NCBI GenBank assembly: GCA_035525455.1
Contig: DATLEF010000018.1
Span: forward strand, 1 to 37,086
Source: JAQGMV01 sp035525455
Lineage (GTDB): Bacteria; Pseudomonadota; Gammaproteobacteria; Burkholderiales; SG8-41
Direction: 5' to 3'
DNA: 37,086 bases
The notes under the pieces were generated by a model, which worked only from the letters and a program-made list of their open reading frames with translations, ran no database searches and was not told the DNA's origin. Below are positions 30,390-37,086 of the stretch, one piece after another (positions within the stretch are counted from its first letter, which is position 1; the number at the start of each line of letters is the position of its first letter). The position numbers and the translations under genes were made by a program.

Positions 30390-31355
30390 ATGGTTCGATA
30401 TCTAGGCGCGGGTGCCGTCGTGCTGGCGGCGTTGTGGAGCGTCTACGCGCAGGCACAAGCACCCTATCCGACCCGGCCCGTGCGGCTTATCGTTCCGTCG
30501 TCTCCCGGTGGGGGGACGGACATCATCGCGCGCATCATCGGTCCAAAGCTTTCCGAGCGTCTCGGACAACCGGTCGTCATCGAAAATCGCGCCGGCGCCG
30601 GAACGATGATCGGCGGCGAAGTCGTCGCGAAAGCGCCTCCCGATGGCTACACCCTGCTGATGGGTATTTCGACGCTGGCAACCAACGCGGCGATCTACAG
30701 AAAAGTGCCGTACAACGCACTGACCGATTTCGCACCGATCACGCTCGTCCTGTCCGCACCGAACGTGCTCGTCATCCATCCGTCGCTGCCGGTAAAAAAC
30801 GTGAAGGAGCTCATCTGGTTTTCGCAGGCGCGCCCCGGTGAGATCAATTATGCATCCGCGGGTGTGGGGACAAATCCGCATTTGTGCATGGAGCTTCTGC
30901 TCTCCATGGCAAAACTGAAAATGGTCCACATTCCATACAAAGGGTCGGGTCCCGCGCTCGTCGATGCGATCGGTGGACAGGTCGCCACCATGATGGCGAC
31001 GATGCTGAGCGGCGTGCCGCACGTGCGCGCCGGAAGGCTGAGGGGCCTGGGTGTCACGAGCACGCAAAGATCGGCCGCGGCGCGCGATATTCCTCCCATC
31101 GCCGAAGCCGTCCCGGGCTACGAAGCCGTTCAGTGGTACGGCGCGCTGGCGCCGGCGAACACACCGAAAGAAGTCGTCGCGCGGCTCAATCGCGAGTTTG
31201 TCGCCATCCTCCAGAGCGCTGAGATAAAGGAGCGCTTCGCCGCGGACGGCGGCGACGCCGTCAGCACCACGCCCGAGGAATTCGCGCGCTACATCAAAAG
31301 CGAAACCGAAAAGTGGGCGCGAGTCGTTCGCAGCGCCGGCATCAAGCAGGAGTAA
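30390..31355 (+). CDS. Bug-family (TctC-like) periplasmic solute-binding protein
   Basis: From ATG 30390 (AGGAGG 7 bases before; an overlapping GTG at 30387 is possible) the product is 321 residues. The signal peptide is MVRYLGAGAVVLAALWSVYAQA. APYPTRPVRLIVPSSPGGGTDIIAR, the Bug ligand loop, comes next, then ENRAGAGTMIGG, AKAPPDGYTLL and HIPYKGSGPALVDA. The protein ends WARVVRSAGIKQE. It is divergent from the SDR gene. Confidence 0.92.
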   Translation: MVRYLGAGAVVLAALWSVYAQAQAPYPTRPVRLIVPSSPGGGTDIIARIIGPKLSERLGQPVVIENRAGAGTMIGGEVVAKAPPDGYTLLMGISTLATNAAIYRKVPYNALTDFAPITLVLSAPNVLVIHPSLPVKNVKELIWFSQARPGEINYASAGVGTNPHLCMELLLSMAKLKMVHIPYKGSGPALVDAIGGQVATMMATMLSGVPHVRAGRLRGLGVTSTQRSAAARDIPPIAEAVPGYEAVQWYGALAPANTPKEVVARLNREFVAILQSAEIKERFAADGGDAVSTTPEEFARYIKSETEKWARVVRSAGIKQE

Positions 31356-31594
31356 AGCGACTTCCTTGTAGACCGATTCGCCCGACGTGCGTTAAGCGGC
31401 TCGTCCTGGGTAGAACCAAAATGAGTGCACGACGGAAGCATCGACCCTCGAGACACAAAGTGTTACATCTCAAGCTCGAACCGTCGCCGTGGGCACCCAC
31501 TCTCAGCAATAGAGCCCCAGCCAACGAGGGGTCCGTCCCCAGGGACTCTAAGAACGTAAAAGGCTCAGTTACTCAACCAACTTGGAGAGATGAA

Positions 31595-32170
31595 ATGAAC
31601 AGAACGTTGCTGGCCACCCTCGTGGCCGCCAGTTTGGGCGCAGCGGCGCCGCTGGCAATGGCTGAATCAGCCGATGTCGGCGACCTTACCGTGCTCGCGC
31701 AGGCAGCGCCGCAAGGCGGACCCGCAGGAGTCCGGCCGCAGCGTCCGATGGGCGAGCACCGTCCTTTCGTAAAGCCCAGCGAGCGCGTGGAAGCCCGCCT
31801 GGCCTACATCAGGACGGCGCTCAAAATCACCTCCGCGCAACAACCGCAATGGGACGGTTTCGCCAACGTGCTGCGTAAGCACGCACGCGACAGGGACCAG
31901 CGCTTCGAGCAATTCCGCGCGCAGCGTGAAGCCGCAAGAGGCGGTCAACGTCCCGCTCGGCCGCAAGTCACCGCGATCGAGCGTCTCGAGCGTACCCAGC
32001 AGCGCATGGCGCAACGCTCGGCACACCTGAGCGAAGTCCTCGCCGCCGCGAAGCCGTTGTATGCCTCGCTGTCACCCGAGCAAAAGCAGATCGCTGATGG
32101 TATGCTTGCACGCCAGGGACACGGCGGCCGCGGCGGACACCATCGCGGTATGCATCGCGGGGCCGCGTGA
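31595..32170 (+). CDS. Spy/CpxP-like periplasmic protein with LTxxQ-type motifs
   Basis: The 191-residue product starts at ATG 31595 with GGAGAG upstream. It has a signal peptide (MNRTLLATLVAASLGAAAPLAMA). The helical body contains the degenerate LTxxQ-type motifs LKITSAQQPQWDGF and LSPEQKQIAD, with a basic coiled region (RKHARDRDQRFEQFRAQREAA) between. It ends in a Gly/His-rich tail (HGGRGGHHRGMHRG), which could bind metal. Spy and CpxP are periplasmic chaperones or stress sensors. The 240 bases upstream hold no gene I can support; a GTCCGTCCCC/GGGAC hairpin occurs near 31533-31550. Confidence 0.8.
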   Translation: MNRTLLATLVAASLGAAAPLAMAESADVGDLTVLAQAAPQGGPAGVRPQRPMGEHRPFVKPSERVEARLAYIRTALKITSAQQPQWDGFANVLRKHARDRDQRFEQFRAQREAARGGQRPARPQVTAIERLERTQQRMAQRSAHLSEVLAAAKPLYASLSPEQKQIADGMLARQGHGGRGGHHRGMHRGAA

Positions 32171-32206
32171 TGAGCTAGAACCAACAAAAACCGGAGGGGC
32201 ACTCCG

Positions 32207-32338
32207 ATGAGAGACGTCAACGTCTATCCTGCGGAATCGGGCGGCTGGATCTACGAAGTATGGTTTGGCCAGCGCCCGGTAGTGATCGGCTGGTGTCAGA
32301 CGCGCGAAGCCGCCGAACAGGAAGCCTCCCTGGTTTGA
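32207..32338 (+). CDS. Small protein (43 aa), unrecognised
   Basis: ATG 32207 to TGA 32338 encodes 43 residues (MRDVNVYPAESGGWIYEVWFG, then RPVVIGWCQTREAAEQEASLV). A GGAGG lies 9 bases before the ATG and codon use is normal. The alternating beta-like pattern with three tryptophans and a C-terminal helix suggests a compact folded domain. Similar small proteins occur in betaproteobacteria, but I know no function. A strong stem-loop follows. Confidence 0.65.
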   Translation: MRDVNVYPAESGGWIYEVWFGQRPVVIGWCQTREAAEQEASLV

Positions 32339-32348
32339 AGCCCAACCC

Positions 32349-32374
32349 CGCGTAGCCGGTTCGCCGGCTGCGCG
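32349..32374 (+). terminator. Extended stem-loop with TTCG tetraloop
   Basis: CGCG (32349-32352), T, AGCCGG (32354-32359), TTCG loop, CCGGCT (32364-32369), G, CGCG (32371-32374): 10 paired bases around one T-G mismatch, capped by an exceptionally stable UUCG loop. It lies 10 bases after the 43-residue gene. No T-tract, so it may stabilise the 3' end instead. Confidence 0.65.
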
Positions 32375-32437
32375 TGGCCTGCAGTCCTCTCCAGGACGGC
32401 TGGGGCTGGTTCCATCACCTCTTGTAGAATCCCGCTG

Positions 32438-33649
32438 GTGATTTCAGGCACCAGCGGTCCTCTTTCCGGCGTGAGAATCATCGATCTCACGTCCGTCATA
32501 CTCGGTCCCTACGCGACTCAAATCCTCGGCGATCTAGGCGCCGACGTGATCAAGATCGAGCCGCACGAAGGCGACAACATGCGGCACACGGCGCCCATGC
32601 GCAGTCCCGGCATGAGCCACGTGTTTCTGCATCTCAATCGCAACAAACGCAGCATCGTCCTCGATCTGAAAAAACCGGCGGGACGCGAAGCCGTGTTGAG
32701 GCTGGCCGCGGCCGGTGACGTGCTGGTCTACAACATCCGGCCGCAAGCCATGGCACGGCTCGGATTGACTTACGAAGCGGTGCGCGCGGTCAACGAGCGC
32801 ATCGTGTACGTGGGTGCATACGGCTTCAGCCAGGCCGGCCCTTACGCGGCGAGGCCCGCCTACGACGATCTCATTCAGGGCATGGTGGCGCTTCCGACGC
32901 TCGCGCAGCAGGCCGGCGCGGACCGCCCGCGCTATGTGCCCTCGACCGTCGCAGACCGCATTACAGGCCTCAATACGGTGAACGCCATCACGGCGGCGCT
33001 CTTCTATCGCGAGCGCACCGGCAAAGGGCAATCGGTCGAAGTGCCGATGTTCGAGTCGCTCACGCAGTTCATCCTGAGCGAGCACATGGGCGGCGAGACT
33101 TTCGTGCCGGCCGAAGGCCCGATGGGACAGTCGCGCCTGCTGGCGCCGCATCGCAATCCGTATGCGACCAGGGACGGCTATCTGTGTCTCCTTGTTTACA
33201 ACGACAAGCAATGGCGCAATTTTTTTCGTCTTCTGGGCGCCGAAGATATGTTCGAACAGGACGCGCGCTTCTCGACGCAGACGGCCAGGTCACAACACAT
33301 CGCGGAGATTTATGCCTTCGTTGCCGAGCACATGAAGACGCGCACCAGCGCCGAGTGGATGACCGCTCTTGGCGCAGCTGACATTCCAGTCATGCCGCTC
33401 AATTCGCTCGAAGCCCTGCTCGCGGACGAGCATCTCAACGCGACCGGGTTTTTTTCCACCGTGGAGCACCCCAGCGAAGGCGTCATACGCACGATGGCGG
33501 TGCCGAGCCGCTGGTCGGACTCGCCACCCGGTGAGCACCGGCCCGCGCCGCGCCTGGGCGAGCACAGCGTCGAGGTGCTGCGGGAAGCCGGTTACAGCGA
33601 TATCGAGATCGATACGATGATCGCGGACGGCGTCACGAAAAAGTCGTAG
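32438..33649 (+). CDS. CaiB/BaiF family CoA-transferase
   Basis: The 403-residue protein is a type III CoA-transferase. It starts LSGVRIIDLTSVILGPYATQILGDLGADVIKIE, then HLNRNKRSIVLDLK, and the catalytic aspartate Asp143 in AYDDLIQG matches the nucleophile of formyl-CoA transferase. It moves CoA between carboxylic acids. The start is GTG 32438 with a weak ribosome site. The Bug gene downstream is convergent. Its position among CoA ligase, SDR and thioesterase genes suggests acid activation; substrates are unknown. Confidence 0.92.
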   Translation: MISGTSGPLSGVRIIDLTSVILGPYATQILGDLGADVIKIEPHEGDNMRHTAPMRSPGMSHVFLHLNRNKRSIVLDLKKPAGREAVLRLAAAGDVLVYNIRPQAMARLGLTYEAVRAVNERIVYVGAYGFSQAGPYAARPAYDDLIQGMVALPTLAQQAGADRPRYVPSTVADRITGLNTVNAITAALFYRERTGKGQSVEVPMFESLTQFILSEHMGGETFVPAEGPMGQSRLLAPHRNPYATRDGYLCLLVYNDKQWRNFFRLLGAEDMFEQDARFSTQTARSQHIAEIYAFVAEHMKTRTSAEWMTALGAADIPVMPLNSLEALLADEHLNATGFFSTVEHPSEGVIRTMAVPSRWSDSPPGEHRPAPRLGEHSVEVLREAGYSDIEIDTMIADGVTKKS

Positions 33650-33694
33650 GGTGCGTTAATAGCGCACCGAACCCCACGCTTTTTCCGCCGCCGC

Positions 33695-34660
33695 TCATTG
33701 AATTTCTATTCCTGACTCGGCGATGAGCTTCTTGTAGCGCGGCACGTCGCGCTTCAACTTCGCCGAAAATTCGGCAGGCGTGTTCGCGATGACTTCGTTG
33801 CCGCGCGCGAGCACGAGGTCCTGTATGTCCTTGCTGTTGAGTATCCGCACGACTTCGCGATGCACGTCGGAAATGAATTTCTCGGGTGTCCCCGCAGGCG
33901 CGAGCAACCCGTGCCAGTTTCCGAATTCATATCCTTCGATGCCCTGTTCGCGAATGGTGGGCACGTCCGGCAGCAAGTGCGAGCGCTTCGCGGTCGTTAC
34001 GCCATAGATTTTCATGCGCCCCGCTTTGACCTGCGGCGCGACTACCGGAATGGAGAGCAAGGCCACGTCGATCTCGCCTCCGACGATCGCCTGCTCGGTC
34101 GGTGCGCTGCCTTTATAGGGAATGTTATTCAACTTGATCGCGGCGGCCTGCTTCAGCACTTCGGTGCCAACGGCTCCATTGGCTCCCGCGACACCGATGT
34201 TGATACGCCCGGGGTCTTTCCGCGCCGCCGCGAGGAAGTCCTTGAACGTCTGCGGCGCAAACTTCGGGCTCGCAACGAGTGCCGTGCCCGCTGAAACGAG
34301 CTGCGTGATCGGTGCGAAGTCCTTCAGCGGATCGTACGGCAGCTTCTTGTACAGCCCCGGGTTCATTACCAGTGTCCCGTTGTTGCCGATCAAGAGCGTA
34401 TTGCCATCGGGCGGCGATCTGGCTGCGATCTCGCTCGCGAGTATCCCATTCACACTTTGGCGGTTGTCGACGATGACGTTGCGCCCGAGCGCTTCGCTCA
34501 ACTTCGTCGTGATGAGCCGCGCCGCGAAATCGGAAGGCCCGCCCGCGGGCGAAGGAACCAGCAGCCGTATCGGGCGCTTCGATTCCTGCGCGCCCAGCGT
34601 CGCGGGTAACGCAACCGTCGCGAGCGCGACCGCGGCGAGCAGGATTCGTATGAATGCCAT
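33695..34660 (-). CDS. Bug-family (TctC-like) periplasmic solute-binding protein
   Basis: The 321-residue protein has a signal peptide (MAFIRILLAAVALATVALPATLGA). ESKRPIRLLVPSPAGGPSDFAAR follows, an unusual Bug loop with PAGGPSD in place of the common PPGGxxD. Then come DNRQSVNGI, ARSPPDGNTLL and NIPYKGSAPTEQAI; it ends RYKKLIAESGIEIQ. AGGAGG precedes the ATG. It is downstream of the thioesterase on the same strand (10-base gap), so the two are probably co-transcribed. Confidence 0.92.
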   Translation of the reverse strand: MAFIRILLAAVALATVALPATLGAQESKRPIRLLVPSPAGGPSDFAARLITTKLSEALGRNVIVDNRQSVNGILASEIAARSPPDGNTLLIGNNGTLVMNPGLYKKLPYDPLKDFAPITQLVSAGTALVASPKFAPQTFKDFLAAARKDPGRINIGVAGANGAVGTEVLKQAAAIKLNNIPYKGSAPTEQAIVGGEIDVALLSIPVVAPQVKAGRMKIYGVTTAKRSHLLPDVPTIREQGIEGYEFGNWHGLLAPAGTPEKFISDVHREVVRILNSKDIQDLVLARGNEVIANTPAEFSAKLKRDVPRYKKLIAESGIEIQ

Positions 34661-34670
34661 AAGCCTCCTC

Positions 34671-35141
34671 CTAGGCGCTGGAGGATTCGTTTTTCTCCGT
34701 TGCAGGAACCGAAATCTGCGTCTGCGTCACCATCGCGACCATGCTGCCATCCGCGTTCTTGATCGTAGTCTGCCACACCGAGGTCGTGCGGCCGACGTGC
34801 AGCGCCACGGACACGGCTGACAGGACCGGCCCGACGCCGCCCACGAAAAAGTTGGTTTTCGATTCGATCGTTCCGCCGCGGTAGCCCAGAGGCCGGTTCG
34901 CGACCGCGCCGACCGCGCCCAGCGCATCCGCGAATGCCATGATCGCGCCGCCGTTCACCCGTCCGTTCAGATTGAGATGCAGCGGCGTGATCGCCATCTC
35001 CCCTTCGACTTTCTTGCGGGTCAGCGACGTCACGCGCATCCCCAGCGCCTGCGGCATGCCGCCCTTCATCACCGGCGTAGCATTCGCATCCAGATTCACT
35101 GGATCAACTTTATGTTTCTTCGTGGCCTTCTTTTTTATCAT
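34671..35141 (-). CDS. PaaI-type hotdog thioesterase
   Basis: The 156-residue protein (ATG 35141) has a basic N-terminus (MIKKKATKKHK). A hotdog domain follows: ITPLHLNLNGRVNGGAIMAFADALGAVGA, then ESKTNFFVGG and SVWQTTIKNADGSMVAMVTQTQ. The conserved HGG of PaaI relatives is NGG here (Asn63), while Asp72 is kept. It hydrolyses acyl-CoA esters in the known family. An upstream extension to 35219 is unlikely because it runs through repeat copy 5. It heads a two-gene unit with the Bug gene. Confidence 0.85.
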   Translation of the reverse strand: MIKKKATKKHKVDPVNLDANATPVMKGGMPQALGMRVTSLTRKKVEGEMAITPLHLNLNGRVNGGAIMAFADALGAVGAVANRPLGYRGGTIESKTNFFVGGVGPVLSAVSVALHVGRTTSVWQTTIKNADGSMVAMVTQTQISVPATEKNESSSA

Positions 35142-35186
35142 GTATCGCTCGTGCTCACTGATTGTTGAAGCGCGCGCGCCGCACGC

Positions 35187-35244
35187 GCCAAAGGAAGAGA
35201 GGTTACGGAGAGAAACCATTGGTTTCTCTCTGTTCGTTTACTGG
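35187..35244 (+). repeat. Interspersed hairpin repeat, copy 5 (short subtype)
   Basis: GCCAAAGGAAG, GGTTACGGAG, then a perfect stem GAGAGAAACC (35208-35217) ATT GGTTTCTCTC (35221-35230), then TGTTCGTTTACTGG. It matches the second unit of copy 3 at nearly every position. It lies between glucan phosphorylase (stop 35273) and the thioesterase start. A GCCTACC/GGTAGGC hairpin (35271-35287) over the phosphorylase stop adds to the structure. Confidence 0.85.
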
Positions 35245-35272
35245 CGCGCAGCGGCGCACGCCGCCGACAAGC

Positions 35273-36952
35273 CTACCGCAGGTAGGCTTCGGCGGCGTAC
35301 CGCCGCATCATCCGGTGGCTGTTGAAGTAACACGCGATCTTGCTGATCGCCTGTTTCATCATCCAGGTCCAGCGCGTGCGGTCGTTGTAGTACAGCGGCA
35401 GCACGACCCGCTCGAGCTTGTCGTAGAGCGGCGCTGCGTCGGTTGCGTCATCGATGGCCCAGCCGGTGACGCCTTCGATACAGCCTTCGACCCACCACCC
35501 GTCGACCATGCTCAGGTTGAGCAGCCCGTTCACCGCTGCTTTCATGCCGCTCGTGCCCGATGCTTCCAGCGGCGGCAGCGGTGTGTTGAGCCACACGTCC
35601 GCGCCCGCCACGAGAACCTGCGCGATCGACATGTCGTAGTTATGCAGAAAAGCCACCCGGACTTTCCCCGACAGCGCGCGCATCGCCTTGTGGATGGCGT
35701 GCAGACTCTCCTTGCCCGCGCTGTCGGCCGGATGCGCCTTGCCCGAGAAAACGAGCTGGAACGGATGCTTCTCCGCGATCGCCGCCAGTCGCTGCAGATC
35801 GCTGAACAGCAGATCGGGCCGTTTGTAGCCGGTCATGCGGCGCGCGAAGCCGATGACGGGAATCGCCGGATCCAGCTCGATGTCGCAATGCTTTTTTACG
35901 AGCCTGCACAGGTCGGCCTTCGCCCGTTCGTGCGCGCTCCACAGATCCGCGTCGGGCAGCTGATCGGCGCGCACGAGCACTTCCGGCTCGTGCATCCACT
36001 GCGGATAATGCGCATGGTAAAGCGCCGCAAACGCCGGATGCGCCCACAGGCCGACGTGCACGCCGTTGGTGACGGCGCGCACATCGAATCCGGGAAACAT
36101 CGCGCGCGCCGTGATCGCATGACGCTGCGCAACGCCGTTCACGTAACCGGTCAGGTTGAGCGCGATGCGTGTCATGTTCAGCCGATCGGGGCCGCCGAAG
36201 AGCTTCACGACTTCTAACGGGAGCAAATCCGTGGCGATGCGGCTGACCAAGTCATACGAGAAGCGGTCATGTCCCGCTTCGACGGGCGTATGCGTCGTGA
36301 ATACGCACAGGTCGCGCACGCGGTCGGCGTCGTACGACCAGTCCGCCTTGTCGTTCTGACGGCGACGGCGCGGAAAACGCTTGAGGAGCTCGAGTGTCGC
36401 CAGCGCGGCGTGGCCTTCGTTCAGGTGGTACGTGCGGATCTCGAACCCCAGCGCCTCCAGTATGCGCACGCCGCCGACCCCGAGCAGCAGCTCCTGCTTC
36501 AGACGGTATTCCTCGTTGCCGCCATAGAGGTAATGCGTGAGGTCGCGGTCGCGCGTGTCGTTTTGCTCGAGATCGGTGTCGAGCAGGAGTACTGGAACCG
36601 CGTACCCTTCCTCCGACTTGTGCACATACAGCCACGGCCGCACCCACACGTCGCGCTCCTCGATCTTGACCCCGATCATCGCAGCGAGCGGTTGCGCCCA
36701 GCGCACCATGTCCCACGGATCAGGGTGCTCGACCTGCCGCCCTTCGGCGTCGATTTCCTGACGGAAATATCCGGCGCGGCTCAAGAGAGAAACGAAGACC
36801 ACGGGAAGCTCGAGGTCTGCGCACGAGCGCACGGTATCGCCCGCGAGCACGCCGAGACCACCGGCGTAGGTATGAACTTCGACGCGCAGCGCGACTTCCA
36901 TGGTGAAGTACGCGATGTTGGTCTGCGGAAGGAAAGCGCCTAATTCGTTCAT
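35273..36952 (-). CDS. Alpha-glucan phosphorylase (GT35, short form)
   Basis: The 559-residue protein is a short bacterial alpha-glucan phosphorylase. It opens IAYFTMEVALR and HTYAGGLGVLAGDTVRSCADL. It has HLNEGHAA, FTTHTPVEAGHD, TNGVHVGLWAHP, GFARRMTGYKR and EASGTSGMKAAVNG, where Lys471 holds pyridoxal phosphate. It splits alpha-1,4-glucan with phosphate to give glucose-1-phosphate. Classic glycogen phosphorylase is about 800 residues; this archaeal/bacterial short class is expected near 550-600. The 134 bases upstream (36953-37086) show no gene or clear promoter. No other glycogen gene is in the window. Confidence 0.92.
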   Translation of the reverse strand: MNELGAFLPQTNIAYFTMEVALRVEVHTYAGGLGVLAGDTVRSCADLELPVVFVSLLSRAGYFRQEIDAEGRQVEHPDPWDMVRWAQPLAAMIGVKIEERDVWVRPWLYVHKSEEGYAVPVLLLDTDLEQNDTRDRDLTHYLYGGNEEYRLKQELLLGVGGVRILEALGFEIRTYHLNEGHAALATLELLKRFPRRRRQNDKADWSYDADRVRDLCVFTTHTPVEAGHDRFSYDLVSRIATDLLPLEVVKLFGGPDRLNMTRIALNLTGYVNGVAQRHAITARAMFPGFDVRAVTNGVHVGLWAHPAFAALYHAHYPQWMHEPEVLVRADQLPDADLWSAHERAKADLCRLVKKHCDIELDPAIPVIGFARRMTGYKRPDLLFSDLQRLAAIAEKHPFQLVFSGKAHPADSAGKESLHAIHKAMRALSGKVRVAFLHNYDMSIAQVLVAGADVWLNTPLPPLEASGTSGMKAAVNGLLNLSMVDGWWVEGCIEGVTGWAIDDATDAAPLYDKLERVVLPLYYNDRTRWTWMMKQAISKIACYFNSHRMMRRYAAEAYLR

Positions 36953-37086
36953 CTTTTTCGATCGCGAATCTGCCGGGCCTGCGGATCGGCAGGGCGCAGT
37001 ATATACGAGGGATTACGCGAGGCAGGAAACCGGAGGGCGAGCAAGCAACGCGCCTATGCGGCACGTTGCACGCACTACAATCAGCG

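Noticed and set aside
1..37086. tRNA, rRNA or riboswitch
   Set aside because: No cloverleaf with a GTTCRA T-arm and no conserved riboswitch core was recognised by eye. A tRNAscan and Rfam search would settle this.

Overview
The window is GC-rich and gene-dense and looks like a chromosomal segment of a betaproteobacterium, probably Burkholderiales-like. The main taxonomic clue is five Bug/TctC-type periplasmic solute-binding proteins scattered through 37 kb with no TctA/TctB membrane partners, a pattern typical of Bordetella, Cupriavidus and relatives. The AhpC-AhpD pair and the CaiB, SDR and UbiD content fit this. No rRNA, tRNA, CRISPR array, transposase or phage gene was seen.

Layout. (1) 1-9251, plus strand: the 3' end of an unrecognised gene, then a compact catabolic run: carboxymuconolactone-decarboxylase-family protein, beta-hydroxyacid dehydrogenase, [2Fe-2S] subunit, a 1072-residue molybdenum hydroxylase whose C-terminus is a fused CoxM-type flavin domain, Bug protein, TPP-dependent decarboxylase-like enzyme, second Bug protein. 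(2) 14091-9366, minus strand: Bug protein, NicC-like flavin monooxygenase and UbiD decarboxylase in tight succession, then three small genes (two-helix membrane protein, DUF488 protein, single-helix membrane protein overlapping the DUF488 stop). (3) 14154-18090: two copies of an interspersed hairpin repeat, a small conserved gene, and a three-gene operon of type III polyketide synthase, methyltransferase and FAD oxidoreductase, probably making a methylated, oxidised polyketide lipid. (4) 18091-20948: Hsp20 and Lon overlapping by GTGA. (5) 21230-23950: divergent beta-hydroxyacid dehydrogenase and CocE/NonD hydrolase. (6) 24063-26003: Ala/Thr/Ser-rich secreted protein with its own terminator, then ahpC-ahpD with a hairpin between them. 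(7) 26285-34660: NDP-forming acyl-CoA synthetase, VanZ-like protein, RidA-family protein, SDR, Bug, Spy-like protein, a 43-residue protein, CaiB/BaiF CoA-transferase, Bug. (8) 34671-36952: PaaI-type thioesterase and a short glucan phosphorylase.

How the parts may work together (inference): blocks 1 and 2 look like uptake and early catabolism of an aromatic or N-heteroaromatic acid. Bug proteins would capture the substrate, a molybdenum hydroxylase and a flavin monooxygenase would add oxygen, and UbiD and TPP enzymes would remove carboxyl groups. The acyl-CoA synthetase, CaiB transferase, SDR and thioesterase of blocks 7 and 8 are generic CoA-ester metabolism. The substrate cannot be read from sequence alone.

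The least explained item is a family of intergenic hairpin repeats (about 14154, 14868, 21097, 26045 and 35187). They share a GGTTACGGAG box and a perfect 9-10 bp stem, lie at gene 3' ends, and in one case supply the C-terminal codons and stop of a gene.
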